From the NCBI RefSeq assembly GCF_000813845.1, contig NZ_JWTB01000031.1, positions 1-64,000 on the forward strand: a DNA stretch of 64,000 nucleotides, read 5' to 3'. Below, piece after piece: positions 13,889-22,907 of this stretch. Positions within the stretch are counted from its first letter, which is position 1; each line of letters starts with the position of its first letter. The position numbers and the translations under genes were made by a program. The notes under the pieces are model-generated. The model worked only from the letters and a program-made list of their open reading frames with translations. It was not told the origin of the DNA and searched no databases. The stretch comes from Pseudarthrobacter phenanthrenivorans (GTDB lineage Bacteria; Actinomycetota; Actinomycetes; Actinomycetales; Micrococcaceae).

Positions 13889-14190
13889 GTGCAGCCACCA
13901 TCAAGGATCCCCGCGACGTCGTGCTTGCACCCGTCGTGTCGGAAAAGAGCTACGGCCTGATCGACGAGGGCAAGTACACCTTCCTGGTGGACCCCCGTTC
14001 GAACAAGACCGAGATCAAGCTGGCCGTGGAGAAGATCTTCTCCGTCAAGGTCGAATCGATCAACACCATCAACCGTGCCGGTAAGCGCAAGCGCACCAAA
14101 TTCGGATGGGGTACCCGCAAGAACACCAAGCGTGCGATTGTCACCCTCAAAGAAGGCACCATCGACATCTTCGGCGGTCCGCTCGCGTAG
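13885..14190 (+). CDS. rplW: 50S ribosomal protein L23
   Basis: L23 sits at the tunnel exit and docks trigger factor and the signal recognition particle. 101 residues. The GTG start overlaps the rplD stop in a GTGA junction, with GAGGAGGA just upstream, so translation is coupled to L4. Confidence 0.98.
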   Translation: MSAATIKDPRDVVLAPVVSEKSYGLIDEGKYTFLVDPRSNKTEIKLAVEKIFSVKVESINTINRAGKRKRTKFGWGTRKNTKRAIVTLKEGTIDIFGGPLA

Positions 14191-14219
14191 CGGAGACCAC
14201 TTTAACGAGGAAATAAATT

Positions 14220-15059
14220 ATGGGAATCCGTAAGTACAAGCCGACTACCCCGGGCCGTCGTGGCTCGAGCGTAGCGGACTTCATCGAAATTACGCGGTCG
14301 ACGCCGGAAAAGTCGTTGGTACGTCCGCTGCCCAAGAAGGGCGGCCGTAACAACACCGGTAAGATCACCACCCGTCACAAGGGTGGCGGACACAAGCGCC
14401 AGTACCGTCTGATCGACTTCCGTCGCCACGACAAGGACGGCGTTGACGCCCGCGTTGCAGAAATTGAGTACGATCCGAACCGTACGGCGCGCATCGCCCT
14501 CCTGCACTACGTTGATGGCACCAAGCGTTACATCATCGCCCCGAACAAGCTGTCCCAGGGTGACTTCGTGGAAGCAGGTGCCAACGCTGACATCAAGCCT
14601 GGCAACAACCTGCCCCTGCGCAACATCCCCGTAGGCACCGTTATCCACGCAGTTGAACTGCGTCCGGGTGGCGGCGCCAAGATGGGCCGCTCCGCCGGTG
14701 CCTCCATCCAGCTTGTCGCCAAGGAAGGCCGCTTCGCCCAGCTGCGTCTGCCTTCCGGCGAAATCCGCAACGTTGACGTGCGCTGTCGCGCAACCGTCGG
14801 CGAGGTTGGCAACGCCGAGCAGTCGAACATCAACTGGGGCAAGGCCGGCCGTATGCGGTGGAAGGGCGTCCGCCCGACCGTCCGTGGTGTCGCCATGAAC
14901 CCGGTTGACCACCCGCACGGTGGTGGTGAGGGTAAGACCTCCGGTGGACGTAACCCCGTCAACCCGAACGGTAAGCGTGAAGGCCGCACCCGCCGCCCCA
15001 ACAAAGAGAGCGACAAGCTTATTGTTCGTCGCCGTCGTACTGGCAAGAACAAGCGATAG
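14220..15059 (+). CDS. rplB: 50S ribosomal protein L2
   Basis: L2 is needed for subunit joining and peptidyl-transferase activity. The 279-residue protein starts [17 protein letters not shown], and [12 protein letters not shown] near the C-terminus is the family signature containing the conserved histidine. AACGAGGAAA is the ribosome binding site. Confidence 0.99.
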   Translation: MGIRKYKPTTPGRRGSSVADFIEITRSTPEKSLVRPLPKKGGRNNTGKITTRHKGGGHKRQYRLIDFRRHDKDGVDARVAEIEYDPNRTARIALLHYVDGTKRYIIAPNKLSQGDFVEAGANADIKPGNNLPLRNIPVGTVIHAVELRPGGGAKMGRSAGASIQLVAKEGRFAQLRLPSGEIRNVDVRCRATVGEVGNAEQSNINWGKAGRMRWKGVRPTVRGVAMNPVDHPHGGGEGKTSGGRNPVNPNGKREGRTRRPNKESDKLIVRRRRTGKNKR

Positions 15060-15071
15060 GAGCCTGGACAC

Positions 15072-15353
15072 ATGCCACGCAGCCTGAAAAAAGGTCCTTT
15101 CGTTGACCAGCACCTCTTTGTGAAGGTAGCCAGGGAAAACGAAAAGGGCACCAAGAACGTCATCAAGACCTGGTCCCGCCGTTCGATGATCATCCCCGAC
15201 ATGCTCGGACACACGATCGCCGTACACGACGGACGCAAGCACATCCCGGTGTTTGTCACTGAGTCGATGGTCGGGCACAAGCTCGGCGAATTCGCTCCCA
15301 CGCGGACATTCCGCGGCCATGTCAAGGACGACCGTAAGGGCAAGCGCCGCTAG
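15072..15353 (+). CDS. rpsS: 30S ribosomal protein S19
   Basis: 30S head protein that contacts S13 and 16S rRNA. The 93-residue product begins [15 protein letters not shown], the family hallmark. Twelve bases after rplB, with TAGGAGCC before the ATG. Confidence 0.98.
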   Translation: MPRSLKKGPFVDQHLFVKVARENEKGTKNVIKTWSRRSMIIPDMLGHTIAVHDGRKHIPVFVTESMVGHKLGEFAPTRTFRGHVKDDRKGKRR

Positions 15354-15391
15354 GCGCCTGCGTTTACGTCAAAGACGAGAGAAGGAAAGCA

Positions 15392-15757
15392 ATGGAAGCC
15401 AAGGCAATTGCGCGCCACATCCGCGTAACGCCTATGAAGGCCCGGCGCGTCGTCAACCTTGTTCGTGGATTGCAAGCGAATGAGGCTCTGGCAATTCTGA
15501 AGTTTGCCCCGCAGGCAGCTTCGGAGCCGGTATTCAAGGTAGTTCAGTCAGCAATCTCCAACGCCCGGGTCCTCGCGGACCGCGACGGCGTGGCGTTTGA
15601 CGAAGGCGACCTCATCATCAGCGAAGCGTTTGTTGATGAAGGCCCGACCATGAAGCGGTTCCAGCCGCGTGCCCAGGGTCGTGCATTTCAGATCAAGAAG
15701 CGCACCAGCCACATCACCGTGGTAGTCGCTACCCCGGAGAAAGAGGAGGCTCGCTAA
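15392..15757 (+). CDS. rplV: 50S ribosomal protein L22
   Basis: L22 has a beta-hairpin that lines the exit tunnel beside L4. 121 residues; the [12 protein letters not shown] and RTSHITVVV segments are typical. The stop codon abuts the rpsC start with no gap. Confidence 0.98.
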   Translation: MEAKAIARHIRVTPMKARRVVNLVRGLQANEALAILKFAPQAASEPVFKVVQSAISNARVLADRDGVAFDEGDLIISEAFVDEGPTMKRFQPRAQGRAFQIKKRTSHITVVVATPEKEEAR

Positions 15758-16588
15758 GTGGGACAGAAAGTAAACCCGCACGGGTTCCGACTCGGCATCA
15801 CCACCGATCACGTATCGCACTGGTTCGCTGACAGCACCAAGGCAGGCCAGCGTTACAAGGACTTCGTTCGCGAAGACATCCGCATCCGCCAGCTCATGTC
15901 CACGGGCATGGAGCGCGCCGGCATCGCCAAGGTCGAGATCGAGCGCACCCGTGACCGTGTCCGCGTGGACATCCACACGGCCCGTCCCGGCATCGTCATC
16001 GGCCGCCGTGGAGCAGAAGCAGACCGCATCCGCGGCGAGCTCGAAAAGCTCACCGGCAAGCAGGTCCAGCTGAACATCCTCGAGGTCAAGAACCCCGAGA
16101 TGGAAGCCCAGCTGGTTGCCCAGGGCGTTGCAGAGCAGCTGACTTCCCGCGTGGCATTCCGCCGTGCGATGAAGAAGGCCATGCAGTCCGCACAGCGTGC
16201 AGGTGCCAAGGGCATCCGTATCGCCTGCTCGGGCCGCCTGGGTGGCGCTGAAATGTCCCGCTCGGAGTTCTACCGCGAAGGCCGTGTGCCCCTGCACACC
16301 CTCCGCGCGAACATCGACTACGGCTTCTACGAAGCCAAGACCACCTTCGGCCGCATCGGCGTGAAGGTCTGGATCTACAAGGGTGACGTCACCGCCAAGG
16401 AACTGGCCGCACAGGCTGCTGCTGCACCGTCCCGCGGTGGCCGTGGCGAGCGCCCGGGCCGCCCGGGTGGCGCTGACCGCGGTGACCGCCGCCGTCGCAA
16501 CGACCGCCCGGCCGCTGACGCAGCTCCTGCTGCCGAAGCACCGGCAGTTGAAGCAGCACCTGCTGCTGCAGAAGGAGGACAGGCTTAA
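15758..16588 (+). CDS. rpsC: 30S ribosomal protein S3 with RG-rich and Ala-rich tail
   Basis: S3 lines the mRNA entry channel and has a KH domain ([14 protein letters not shown] region). The core ends near residue 215 ([12 protein letters not shown]). It is followed by an RG-rich segment of about 30 residues (around 226-250: [20 protein letters not shown]) and then an Ala/Pro/Glu tail to residue 276. The GTG start directly follows the rplV stop. The tail is longer than in model bacteria and is probably disordered. Confidence 0.97.
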   Translation: MGQKVNPHGFRLGITTDHVSHWFADSTKAGQRYKDFVREDIRIRQLMSTGMERAGIAKVEIERTRDRVRVDIHTARPGIVIGRRGAEADRIRGELEKLTGKQVQLNILEVKNPEMEAQLVAQGVAEQLTSRVAFRRAMKKAMQSAQRAGAKGIRIACSGRLGGAEMSRSEFYREGRVPLHTLRANIDYGFYEAKTTFGRIGVKVWIYKGDVTAKELAAQAAAAPSRGGRGERPGRPGGADRGDRRRRNDRPAADAAPAAEAPAVEAAPAAAEGGQA

Positions 16589-17005
16589 ATGCTTATCCCA
16601 CGTCGAGTAAAGCACCGTAAGCAGCACCACCCGGGTCGTTCCGGCGCTGCTACGGGCGGCACCCAGGTCTCCTTCGGTGAGTACGGCATCCAGGCCCTGA
16701 GCCCGGCATACGTCACCAACCGTCAGATCGAGTCCGCTCGTATCGCCATGACCCGCCACATCAAGCGTGGCGGTAAGGTCTGGATCAACATCTACCCGGA
16801 CCGTCCGCTGACCAAGAAGCCTGCCGAAACCCGCATGGGTTCCGGTAAGGGTTCGCCGGAATGGTGGGTCGCCAACGTCAAGCCGGGCCGGGTTCTGTTC
16901 GAACTCTCCGGTGTCAATGAAGAGGTAGCTCGCGAGGCCCTGCGCCTGGCAATCCACAAGCTGCCGTTGAAGGCACGCATCGTGCGTCGCGAAGGTGGTG
17001 AATAG
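16589..17005 (+). CDS. rplP: 50S ribosomal protein L16
   Basis: L16 helps position tRNA in the A and P sites. The 138-residue protein starts [17 protein letters not shown] and contains [14 protein letters not shown]. Its ATG directly follows the rpsC stop codon. Confidence 0.98.
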   Translation: MLIPRRVKHRKQHHPGRSGAATGGTQVSFGEYGIQALSPAYVTNRQIESARIAMTRHIKRGGKVWINIYPDRPLTKKPAETRMGSGKGSPEWWVANVKPGRVLFELSGVNEEVAREALRLAIHKLPLKARIVRREGGE

Positions 17006-17007
17006 AA

Positions 17008-17337
17008 ATGGCAGTAGGATCCAAGGATCTGGCTCCCGCACAGCTGGACGGTTTCGACAACGAGCGTCTCGTTGAAGAACTCCGCAAGGCCAAGGAAGAG
17101 CTGTTCAACCTGCGTTTCCAGTCCGCCACCGGACAGCTGGAGAACCACGGTCGCCTGCGCGCAGTCAAGAAGGACATTGCCCGCATCTACACCGTTCTCC
17201 GCGAACGCGAGCTGGGCATTCGTGCCGAGGTTGCCGCACCGGTTGTGGAAGCCAAGGAAGAGAAGAAGTCCAAGAAGGCTTCAACCAAGAAGGCCGACAA
17301 GGCTGAAAAGGCTGAGACCGAGGAGGACGCCAAGTGA
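17008..17337 (+). CDS. rpmC: 50S ribosomal protein L29 with basic C-terminal extension
   Basis: L29 lies beside the exit tunnel. The core (about residues 1-75, including [16 protein letters not shown]) is normal. About 30 further residues rich in Lys, Ala and Glu ([19 protein letters not shown]) make it 109 residues rather than the usual 60-80. Two bases after rplP, and overlapping rpsQ by four. Confidence 0.96.
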   Translation: MAVGSKDLAPAQLDGFDNERLVEELRKAKEELFNLRFQSATGQLENHGRLRAVKKDIARIYTVLRERELGIRAEVAAPVVEAKEEKKSKKASTKKADKAEKAETEEDAK

Positions 17338-17639
17338 GTGAAAAGGACCAGAACGTGACCGAAACTGCTACCGAAGCCAAGGCTGGGCAGCGCGGTTACC
17401 GCAAGACCCGTCGCGGCTACGTGGTCTCCGACAAGATGGAAAAGACCATCGTTGTCGAGGTTGAGGACCGCGTGAAGCACGCACTGTACGGCAAGGTCAT
17501 CCGCCGCACCTCGAAGGTCAAGGCACACGACGAAGAGAACACCGCCGGCATCGGCGACCTCGTTGTCATCGCCGAGACCCGTCCGCTGTCCGCCACCAAG
17601 AACTGGCGGCTCGTGGAAATCCTCGAAAAGGCCAAGTAG
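17334..17639 (+). CDS. rpsQ: 30S ribosomal protein S17
   Basis: Primary 16S rRNA binding protein with an OB fold; [18 protein letters not shown] is characteristic. 101 residues with a roughly 15-residue N-terminal extension. The GTG overlaps the rpmC stop (GTGA). Last gene of the S10 operon. Confidence 0.97.
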   Translation: MSEKDQNVTETATEAKAGQRGYRKTRRGYVVSDKMEKTIVVEVEDRVKHALYGKVIRRTSKVKAHDEENTAGIGDLVVIAETRPLSATKNWRLVEILEKAK

Positions 17640-17656
17640 CACCTGCTGCTTCGCTG

Positions 17657-17695
17657 GAAGCCCCTGCTCCCTTCCGGAGCGGGGGCTTCCTCGTT
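17657..17695 (+). terminator. S10 operon terminator
   Basis: A 14-bp stem starting GAAGCCCCTGCTCC (17657-17670), with one wobble pair, closes on 17676-17689 and is followed by CTCGTTT. It separates the S10 and spc operons, which are continuous in many other bacteria. Confidence 0.85.
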
Positions 17696-17753
17696 TAACA
17701 CTGGCGTCACGTTGGGCAGCTATTGGCGGCAGCGGACGACGGCGGCGCCCGGC

Positions 17754-18002
17754 CTGGCGGGGGAGCGGCACCCCTGGCGGCCCGGGAGCCTGCCGTGCGT
17801 GACGCCGTCGTCCGTCCCGCCTAAACGCCCATCACTTATCGCCGCATTTTCGGCGACGCCCCATCACTTATCACCGCTTTTTCGGCGACGCCCCATCACT
17901 TCCCGTCGCCGGGCGCCATGAGGTGATGGGGCGTTGGTTGTTTTGCTGCAGGAGGTGATGGGGCGTTGGTGGTTTTGCTGCAGGAGGTGAAGGGGCGTTG
18001 TG
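17754..18002 (+). repeat. Repeat unit copy 1 (249 bp)
   Basis: Begins CTGGCGGGGGAGCGGC and ends GTTGTG. It contains internal duplications: a roughly 31-base block ending CGGCGACGCCCCATCACTT appears twice and a 32-base block ending GGGGCGTTG appears twice. It carries three direct and three inverted forms of the word ACGCCCCATCACTT. The arms at 17888-17899 and 17923-17934 form a perfect 12-bp inverted repeat. Confidence 0.85.
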
Positions 18003-18188
18003 CTGGCGGGGGAGCGGCAACCCTGGCGGGCCGGGAGCCTGCCGTACGTGACGCCGTCGTCCGTCCCGCCTGAACGCCCCATCACCTATCGCCGCATTTA
18101 CGGCGACGCCCCATCACTTCCCGTCGCCGGGCGCCATGAGGTGATGGGGCGTTGGTTGTTTTGCTGCAGGAGGTGATGAGGCGTTGTG
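18003..18188 (+). repeat. Repeat unit copy 2 (186 bp)
   Basis: Direct tandem copy of the preceding unit with few substitutions, but lacking the two internal duplications. It has two direct (18074, 18106) and two inverted (18139, 18171) forms of the 14-base word. The ACGCCCCATCAC / GTGATGGGGCGT inverted repeat around 18106-18152 is kept. Confidence 0.85.
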
Positions 18189-18230
18189 CTGGCGGGCCGA
18201 GAGCCTGCCGTACGTGACGCCGTCGTCCGT
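18189..18230 (+). repeat. Repeat unit copy 3 (partial)
   Basis: Repeats the start of the unit (CTGGCGGGCC, then GAGCCTGCCGTACGTGACGC) with an internal deletion of about 20 bases, and stops before the 14-base words. Confidence 0.75.
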
Positions 18231-18270
18231 CTTGCGGGGCAGGGACGGTGCTTGCGGGGCAGGGACGGTG
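18231..18270 (+). repeat. Two tandem 20-bp repeats
   Basis: CTTGCGGGGCAGGGACGGTG occurs twice in tandem (18231-18250 and 18251-18270) at the downstream edge of the array. Confidence 0.9.
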
Positions 18271-18551
18271 GTGATATGGGGACTGGCCGAAAACGTGCTA
18301 GGATATTGAGTTTGTATGGCGCCTTTCGCGCGCCATCATCAACCTCGTAAACAAGCGTGCCACAGCATAGTGCCCCTGTGCGCCCGGGATCCGTCCCGGA
18401 CCGAATGGGAGCAACTGCTTCTGGCACGGGCGTTTAGGCCTGGTCTGGCAAAATCCAGGCAGGTCAAGAGACACCCCGATCAACCGTTCCGCAAGGCTCA
18501 TTCCGTAGCAAGATCACGGCCTGAGAACCGGCGCGACGCAAGGAGTAAATA
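18271..18551 (+). promoter_or_regulatory. spc operon promoter and leader
   Basis: TAGGAT at 18299-18304 (within GTGCTAGGATATTG) is the best -10 candidate; a -35 is not clear. ATGGCGC and GCGCCAT around 18316-18336 could pair just after the presumed start. The leader would be about 240 bases and contains no convincing frame. CGCAAGGAGT before the rplN GTG is the ribosome binding site. Confidence 0.4.
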
Positions 18552-18920
18552 GTGATTCAGCAGGAGTCGCGACTCAAGGTCGCCGACAACACGGGTGCTA
18601 AGGAAATCCTTACCATTCGCGTTCTCGGTGGATCCGGCCGTCGCTACGCAGGCATCGGTGACGTCATTGTCGCCACCGTCAAGGATGCAATCCCGGGCGG
18701 CAACGTAAAGAAGGGCGATGTGGTCAAGGCCGTCATCGTCCGTACCAAGAAGGAACGCCGCCGTGCGGACGGTTCCTACATCAAGTTTGACGAGAACGCA
18801 GCTGTGATCCTGAAGAACGACGGTGACCCCCGCGGTACCCGTATCTTCGGACCGGTTGGTCGTGAACTGCGTGACAAGAAGTTCATGAAGATCGTTTCTC
18901 TGGCTCCGGAGGTGCTCTAG
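18552..18920 (+). CDS. rplN: 50S ribosomal protein L14
   Basis: L14 forms inter-subunit bridges. The 122-residue product starts [18 protein letters not shown], diagnostic for the family. GTG start after AAGGAG. First gene of the spc operon. Confidence 0.98.
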   Translation: MIQQESRLKVADNTGAKEILTIRVLGGSGRRYAGIGDVIVATVKDAIPGGNVKKGDVVKAVIVRTKKERRRADGSYIKFDENAAVILKNDGDPRGTRIFGPVGRELRDKKFMKIVSLAPEVL

Positions 18921-18923
18921 TCC

Positions 18924-19286
18924 ATGGCTGCAAAGATCAAGAAGGGTGACCTGGTTCAGGTCATCACTGGCGCCAAGGCTGAGCGCGGCGGCGACCGTGG
19001 CAAGCAGGGCAAGGTTCTGCGCGTCTTCACCGACACCAACCGCGTGCTGGTTGAGGGCATCAACCGCGTTACCAAGCACACCCGGGTTGGACAGTCGCAG
19101 CGCGGCACCAAGACCGGCGGCATCGAGGTCGTAGAGGCCCCGATCCACATTTCCAACGTGGCCCTGGTTGACCCGTCGACCAAGAAGCCGACCCGCGTGG
19201 GCTTCCGCCTCGACACTGTGGAGAAGAACGGCGTCAAGAAGACCGTCCGTATCCGCGTGTCCAAGAGCACCGGGAAGGACATCTAA
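18924..19286 (+). CDS. rplX: 50S ribosomal protein L24
   Basis: Early 50S assembly initiator with a KOW motif ([20 protein letters not shown]). 120 residues. Three bases after rplN; its stop shares a base with the rplE start (TAATG). Confidence 0.97.
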   Translation: MAAKIKKGDLVQVITGAKAERGGDRGKQGKVLRVFTDTNRVLVEGINRVTKHTRVGQSQRGTKTGGIEVVEAPIHISNVALVDPSTKKPTRVGFRLDTVEKNGVKKTVRIRVSKSTGKDI

Positions 19287-19867
19287 TGACTGAGACCATC
19301 GAGACTCCGGCAACGAAGATCGTTCCCCGTCTGAAGACCAAGTACGCCGAAACCATCAAGGGCCAGCTCCAGGATGAGTTCAAGTACGCCAACGTCAACC
19401 AGGTTCCCCGCCTGGTGAAGGTTGTTGTGAACATGGGTGTTGGAGATGCCGCCAAGGACTCCAAGCTGATCGACGGCGCTGTCCGCGACCTCACCCAGAT
19501 CACCGGCCAGAAGCCGCAGGTTACCAAGGCCCGCAAGTCGATCGCACAGTTCAAGCTGCGCGAAGGCATGCCCATCGGTGCACACGCAACCCTGCGTGGC
19601 GACCGCATGTGGGAATTCGTGGACCGCCTGGTCACCCTGGCACTGCCCCGTATCCGCGACTTCCGCGGCCTTAGCGGCAAGCAGTTCGATGGCAACGGCA
19701 ACTACACCTTCGGTCTGACCGAGCAGGTTATGTTCCACGAAATCGACCAGGACAAGATCGACCGCGTCCGCGGTATGGACATCACGGTCGTGACCACCGC
19801 CAAGACCGACGACGAAGGCCGCGCGCTGCTCAAGGCGCTTGGTTTCCCGTTCAAAACCGAAGCTTAA
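19286..19867 (+). CDS. rplE: 50S ribosomal protein L5
   Basis: Central protuberance protein that binds 5S rRNA and contacts the P-site tRNA. 193 residues; [16 protein letters not shown] and the [13 protein letters not shown] segment are typical. The 82 bases that follow hold no rpsN gene, although S14 is encoded here in many bacteria. Confidence 0.98.
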   Translation: MTETIETPATKIVPRLKTKYAETIKGQLQDEFKYANVNQVPRLVKVVVNMGVGDAAKDSKLIDGAVRDLTQITGQKPQVTKARKSIAQFKLREGMPIGAHATLRGDRMWEFVDRLVTLALPRIRDFRGLSGKQFDGNGNYTFGLTEQVMFHEIDQDKIDRVRGMDITVVTTAKTDDEGRALLKALGFPFKTEA

Positions 19868-19949
19868 TTAACTACGTAAAAGGTCCGGCCGCTCCGCACC
19901 GCAAAGGGCGGGACGGCGGAAACCGTTACGAGGAAGGGCATGAGCCCAC

Positions 19950-20348
19950 ATGACAATGACAGATCCTGTCGCAGATATGCTTACGCGCCTGCGTAACGCA
20001 AACTCGGCATACCACGACACCGTGTCTATGCCTTACAGCAAGCTCAAGGCACGCGTTGCCGACATCCTCAAAGCCGAAGGTTTCATCGCCGGCTGGAAGG
20101 AAGAGGACGCCGAGGTTGGCAAGAAGCTGACCCTCGAACTCAAGTTCGGTCCGAACCGCGAGCGTTCCATCGCCGGCGTACGCCGCATCTCCAAGCCGGG
20201 TCTCCGCGTTTACGCGAAGTCCACCAACCTGCCTCACGTGCTCGGTGGCCTGGGTATCGCAATCCTGTCCACCTCTTCCGGCCTCCTGACTGACAAGCAG
20301 GCCGGCAAGAAGGGCGTGGGCGGCGAAGTCCTCGCGTACGTCTGGTAA
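19950..20348 (+). CDS. rpsH: 30S ribosomal protein S8
   Basis: Binds the central domain of 16S rRNA; known as the spc operon autorepressor in E. coli. 132 residues starting [18 protein letters not shown]. An in-frame ATG two codons later is also possible. C-terminus GGEVLAYVW is the expected end. Confidence 0.98.
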   Translation: MTMTDPVADMLTRLRNANSAYHDTVSMPYSKLKARVADILKAEGFIAGWKEEDAEVGKKLTLELKFGPNRERSIAGVRRISKPGLRVYAKSTNLPHVLGGLGIAILSTSSGLLTDKQAGKKGVGGEVLAYVW

Positions 20349-20366
20349 CGGGAAAGGAAGAGAATA

Positions 20367-20903
20367 ATGTCACGTATTGGACGTCTCCCCATCACCGTTC
20401 CTGCCGGCGTTGAGGTCAAGGTTGACGGCTCTGTCGTCAGCGTCAAGGGTTCCAAGGGCGAGCTGAGCCACACTGTGGCCAGCCCCATCGAGGTTGCCCT
20501 GGAAGACAACACCCTGACCGTCACCCGCCCGAACGACGAGCGCGCCTCCCGTTCGCTCCACGGCCTGACCCGCACCCTGATCGCCAACATGATCCAGGGC
20601 GTTACCGCAGGCTACGAGAAGAAGCTTGAAATCGTCGGTACCGGTTACCGCGTTCAGGCCAAGGGATCTGACCTCGAGTTCGCTCTGGGCTACAGCCACC
20701 CGGTCAACGTTTCGGCTCCGGCCGGCATCACCTTTGCAGTAGAGGGACCGACCAAGCTCTCTGTCTCAGGAATCAACAAGCAGCAGGTCGGCGAAGTTGC
20801 TGCCAACATTCGTAAGCTGCGGAAGCCTGACCCCTACAAGGGCAAGGGCATCCGTTACGCCGGCGAAGTCATCCGCCGCAAGGTCGGAAAGGCTGGTAAG
20901 TAA
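20367..20903 (+). CDS. rplF: 50S ribosomal protein L6
   Basis: L6 lies near the factor-binding site. 178 residues; starts [17 protein letters not shown] and ends with the [15 protein letters not shown] signature. GGGAAAGGAAG is the ribosome binding site. Confidence 0.98.
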   Translation: MSRIGRLPITVPAGVEVKVDGSVVSVKGSKGELSHTVASPIEVALEDNTLTVTRPNDERASRSLHGLTRTLIANMIQGVTAGYEKKLEIVGTGYRVQAKGSDLEFALGYSHPVNVSAPAGITFAVEGPTKLSVSGINKQQVGEVAANIRKLRKPDPYKGKGIRYAGEVIRRKVGKAGK

Positions 20904-20905
20904 CC

Positions 20906-21289
20906 ATGGCCATCTCCATTAACAAGAAGCGTGCGAACAAGAGCAAGGCTGCTGCCCGCAGCCGCCGCCAGCTTCGTATCCGCAAGCGCATTGCCGGTAC
21001 GGCTGCCCGCCCCCGCCTGGTGGTCAACCGCTCCGCACGCCACGTATTTGTCCAGGTTGTCGATGACAGCATTGGCCAGACCGTAGCAAGCGCGTCCACT
21101 CTGGAAGCCGACCTCCGTGCATTCGACGGTGACAAGACTGCCAAGGCCAAGCGCGTCGGCGAGCTCGTTGCCGAACGTGCCAAGGCTGCCGGCGTCGAGG
21201 CTGTCGTGTTCGACCGTGGTGGTAACAAGTACCACGGCCGGATTGCCGCCGTCGCCGACGGTGCACGCGAAGGTGGGCTGTCACTGTGA
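20906..21289 (+). CDS. rplR: 50S ribosomal protein L18
   Basis: 5S rRNA binding protein, 127 residues. The core [18 protein letters not shown] and the C-terminal [18 protein letters not shown] are diagnostic. Overlaps rpsE by four bases. Confidence 0.98.
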   Translation: MAISINKKRANKSKAAARSRRQLRIRKRIAGTAARPRLVVNRSARHVFVQVVDDSIGQTVASASTLEADLRAFDGDKTAKAKRVGELVAERAKAAGVEAVVFDRGGNKYHGRIAAVADGAREGGLSL

Positions 21290-22002
21290 CCGAAGCAAAC
21301 AAGGAAAAGGACACTGTGTCTGCAGATCAGAAGGCTCCCGAAGCCGCAGCTGCTGAGACCACTGCCCCCGCTGCCGAGGACCGCCGTGGTGGCGCCCGTC
21401 GCGGCGAGCGTGGCGACCGCGGCCAGGGCCGCGGCGACCGCGGTGGCCGTGGCGGCCGCGACGGTGGCCGTGAAGCCGAAAAGAACCAGTTCGTAGAGCG
21501 CGTTGTCACCATCAACCGCGTTTCCAAGGTCGTCAAGGGTGGTCGTCGCTTCAGCTTCACCGCACTCGTCGTCGTTGGTGACGGTAACGGCATGGTCGGC
21601 GTGGGCTACGGCAAGGCCAAGGAAGTTCCCGCTGCTATCGCCAAGGGCGTTGAAGAGGCCAAGAAGTCCTTCTTCCGCGTCCCCCGCGTTGGCAACACCA
21701 TCCCGCACCGCGTTCAGGGTGAAGCCGCTGCCGGCGTCGTAATGCTGCGTCCGGCTTCCGCCGGTACCGGTGTTATCGCCGGTGGTCCGGTCCGTGCAGT
21801 ACTGGAGTGCGTGGGCATCCACGACATCCTCTCCAAGTCGCTCGGTTCCTCCAACGCCATCAACATCGTGCACGCGACCGTTGATGCCCTGAAGCGCCTC
21901 GAAGAGCCGGCATCCGTGGCAGCACGCCGCGGCCTGCCGCTGGACGAGATCGCTCCGCCGGCACTGGTGAAGGCCCTCCTGGCTCCGAAGGCAGGTGTTT
22001 AG
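21286..22002 (+). CDS. rpsE: 30S ribosomal protein S5 with RG-rich N-terminal extension
   Basis: S5 lies at the mRNA entry side of the 30S subunit and affects accuracy. Residues about 65-238 are the normal S5 core ([20 protein letters not shown] onward). The first 65 residues are an extra low-complexity region, acidic at first and then RG-rich around 37-60 ([20 protein letters not shown]). The GTG at 21286 overlaps rplR; a GTG at 21316 would shorten the tail by ten residues. Confidence 0.96.
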   Translation: MTEANKEKDTVSADQKAPEAAAAETTAPAAEDRRGGARRGERGDRGQGRGDRGGRGGRDGGREAEKNQFVERVVTINRVSKVVKGGRRFSFTALVVVGDGNGMVGVGYGKAKEVPAAIAKGVEEAKKSFFRVPRVGNTIPHRVQGEAAAGVVMLRPASAGTGVIAGGPVRAVLECVGIHDILSKSLGSSNAINIVHATVDALKRLEEPASVAARRGLPLDEIAPPALVKALLAPKAGV

Positions 22003-22004
22003 TC

Positions 22005-22211
22005 ATGGCTAAGAACCTGGTCCCCTCCGACGCTCAGTTGGAAATCACTCAGATCAAGTCCGCCATTGGCGGCAAGCAGAACCAGCGCGACACCCTGCGG
22101 TCCCTCGGCCTGAAGCGGATCGGACACACCGTTGTCCGCACCGCCGACGCCGTGACCGTTGGAATGCTCAACACGGTTCCGCACCTGGTAAAGGTAGAGG
22201 AGGCGAAGTAA
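22005..22211 (+). CDS. rpmD: 50S ribosomal protein L30
   Basis: 68-residue L30: [20 protein letters not shown] and [11 protein letters not shown] are diagnostic. Two bases after rpsE and directly abutting rplO. Confidence 0.97.
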   Translation: MAKNLVPSDAQLEITQIKSAIGGKQNQRDTLRSLGLKRIGHTVVRTADAVTVGMLNTVPHLVKVEEAK

Positions 22212-22697
22212 ATGGCAGAGAACACTGCTGATAAGGCACAGGCTGCTGAGAAGCAGAACGCCCTGAAGGTTCACCACCTGCGTCCCGCTCCGGGTGCCAA
22301 GACCGCCAAGACCCGTGTTGGTCGTGGTGAGGCATCCAAGGGTAAGACCGCCGGCCGCGGTACCAAGGGTACTGCTGCCCGCTACCAGGTGAAGGCTGGC
22401 TTTGCCGGCGGCCAGCTGCCGCTGCACATGCGCCTGCCGAAGCTGCGCGGCTTCAAGAACCCGTTCCGGGTTGAGTTCCAGGTTGTAAACCTGGACAAGC
22501 TCAACGAGCTGTTCCCGGAAGGTGGCGCAGTCACCGTGGAGAACCTGGTCGAAAAGGGTGCCGTTCGCAAGAACCAGCCCGTCAAGGTGCTGGGCACCGG
22601 CGACATCACCGTCAAGGTTGACGTCACCGCCCACGCATTCTCGGCCAGCGCCGCTGAAAAGATCGCTGCAGCAGGCGGAAGCACCACCGCCCTGTAA
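22212..22697 (+). CDS. rplO: 50S ribosomal protein L15
   Basis: 161 residues; [20 protein letters not shown] and the Gly-rich [20 protein letters not shown] belong to L15. Last ribosomal gene of the spc operon, ended by a terminator, so secY has its own promoter here. Confidence 0.98.
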   Translation: MAENTADKAQAAEKQNALKVHHLRPAPGAKTAKTRVGRGEASKGKTAGRGTKGTAARYQVKAGFAGGQLPLHMRLPKLRGFKNPFRVEFQVVNLDKLNELFPEGGAVTVENLVEKGAVRKNQPVKVLGTGDITVKVDVTAHAFSASAAEKIAAAGGSTTAL

Positions 22698-22716
22698 GGG
22701 ACGGCGCCAGCTGTTG

Positions 22717-22762
22717 AACTCCCGGTATCCGCGGGCTTCGGCCCCGGATACCGGGAGTTTTT
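22717..22762 (+). terminator. spc operon terminator
   Basis: A perfect 15-bp stem, AACTCCCGGTATCCG (22717-22731) with 22745-22759, is followed by TTTTTC. The 13-base loop itself can form CGGGC/GCCC pairs. Confidence 0.9.
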
Positions 22763-22816
22763 CACATCCGCCGGGCGACTAATTCCCGCCATCCGGCGCA
22801 TGCGGGCAGGGACGGA

Positions 22817-22847
22817 TTGTTCGCATGGCGCATCCAACCGTTAGACT
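22817..22847 (+). promoter_or_regulatory. Candidate secY promoter
   Basis: TAGACT at 22842-22847, with TTGTTC at 22817-22822 as a possible but over-spaced (19 bases) -35. It would give a leader of about 55 bases. It lies between the spc terminator and secY, where a promoter is needed. Confidence 0.45.
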
Positions 22848-22907
22848 CGGTTGTCGGGATTTATCACATTCCGTCACCCCACCCTTATTGACACCACAGG
22901 AGGACGC

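Noticed and set aside
17825..18184. Reading the repeated words as a CRISPR array
   Set aside because: The words alternate in orientation, spacing is irregular, and the intervening sequences are themselves repeats instead of unique spacers; no cas genes are present.
17712..18427. Several small open frames over the repeat array
   Set aside because: They repeat with the DNA repeat, are made of low-complexity residues, lack ribosome binding sites and occur in several frames at once.
22851..22907. SecY starting at 22851
   Set aside because: AGGAGG precedes the TTG at 22908 and the normal SecY N-terminus begins there.
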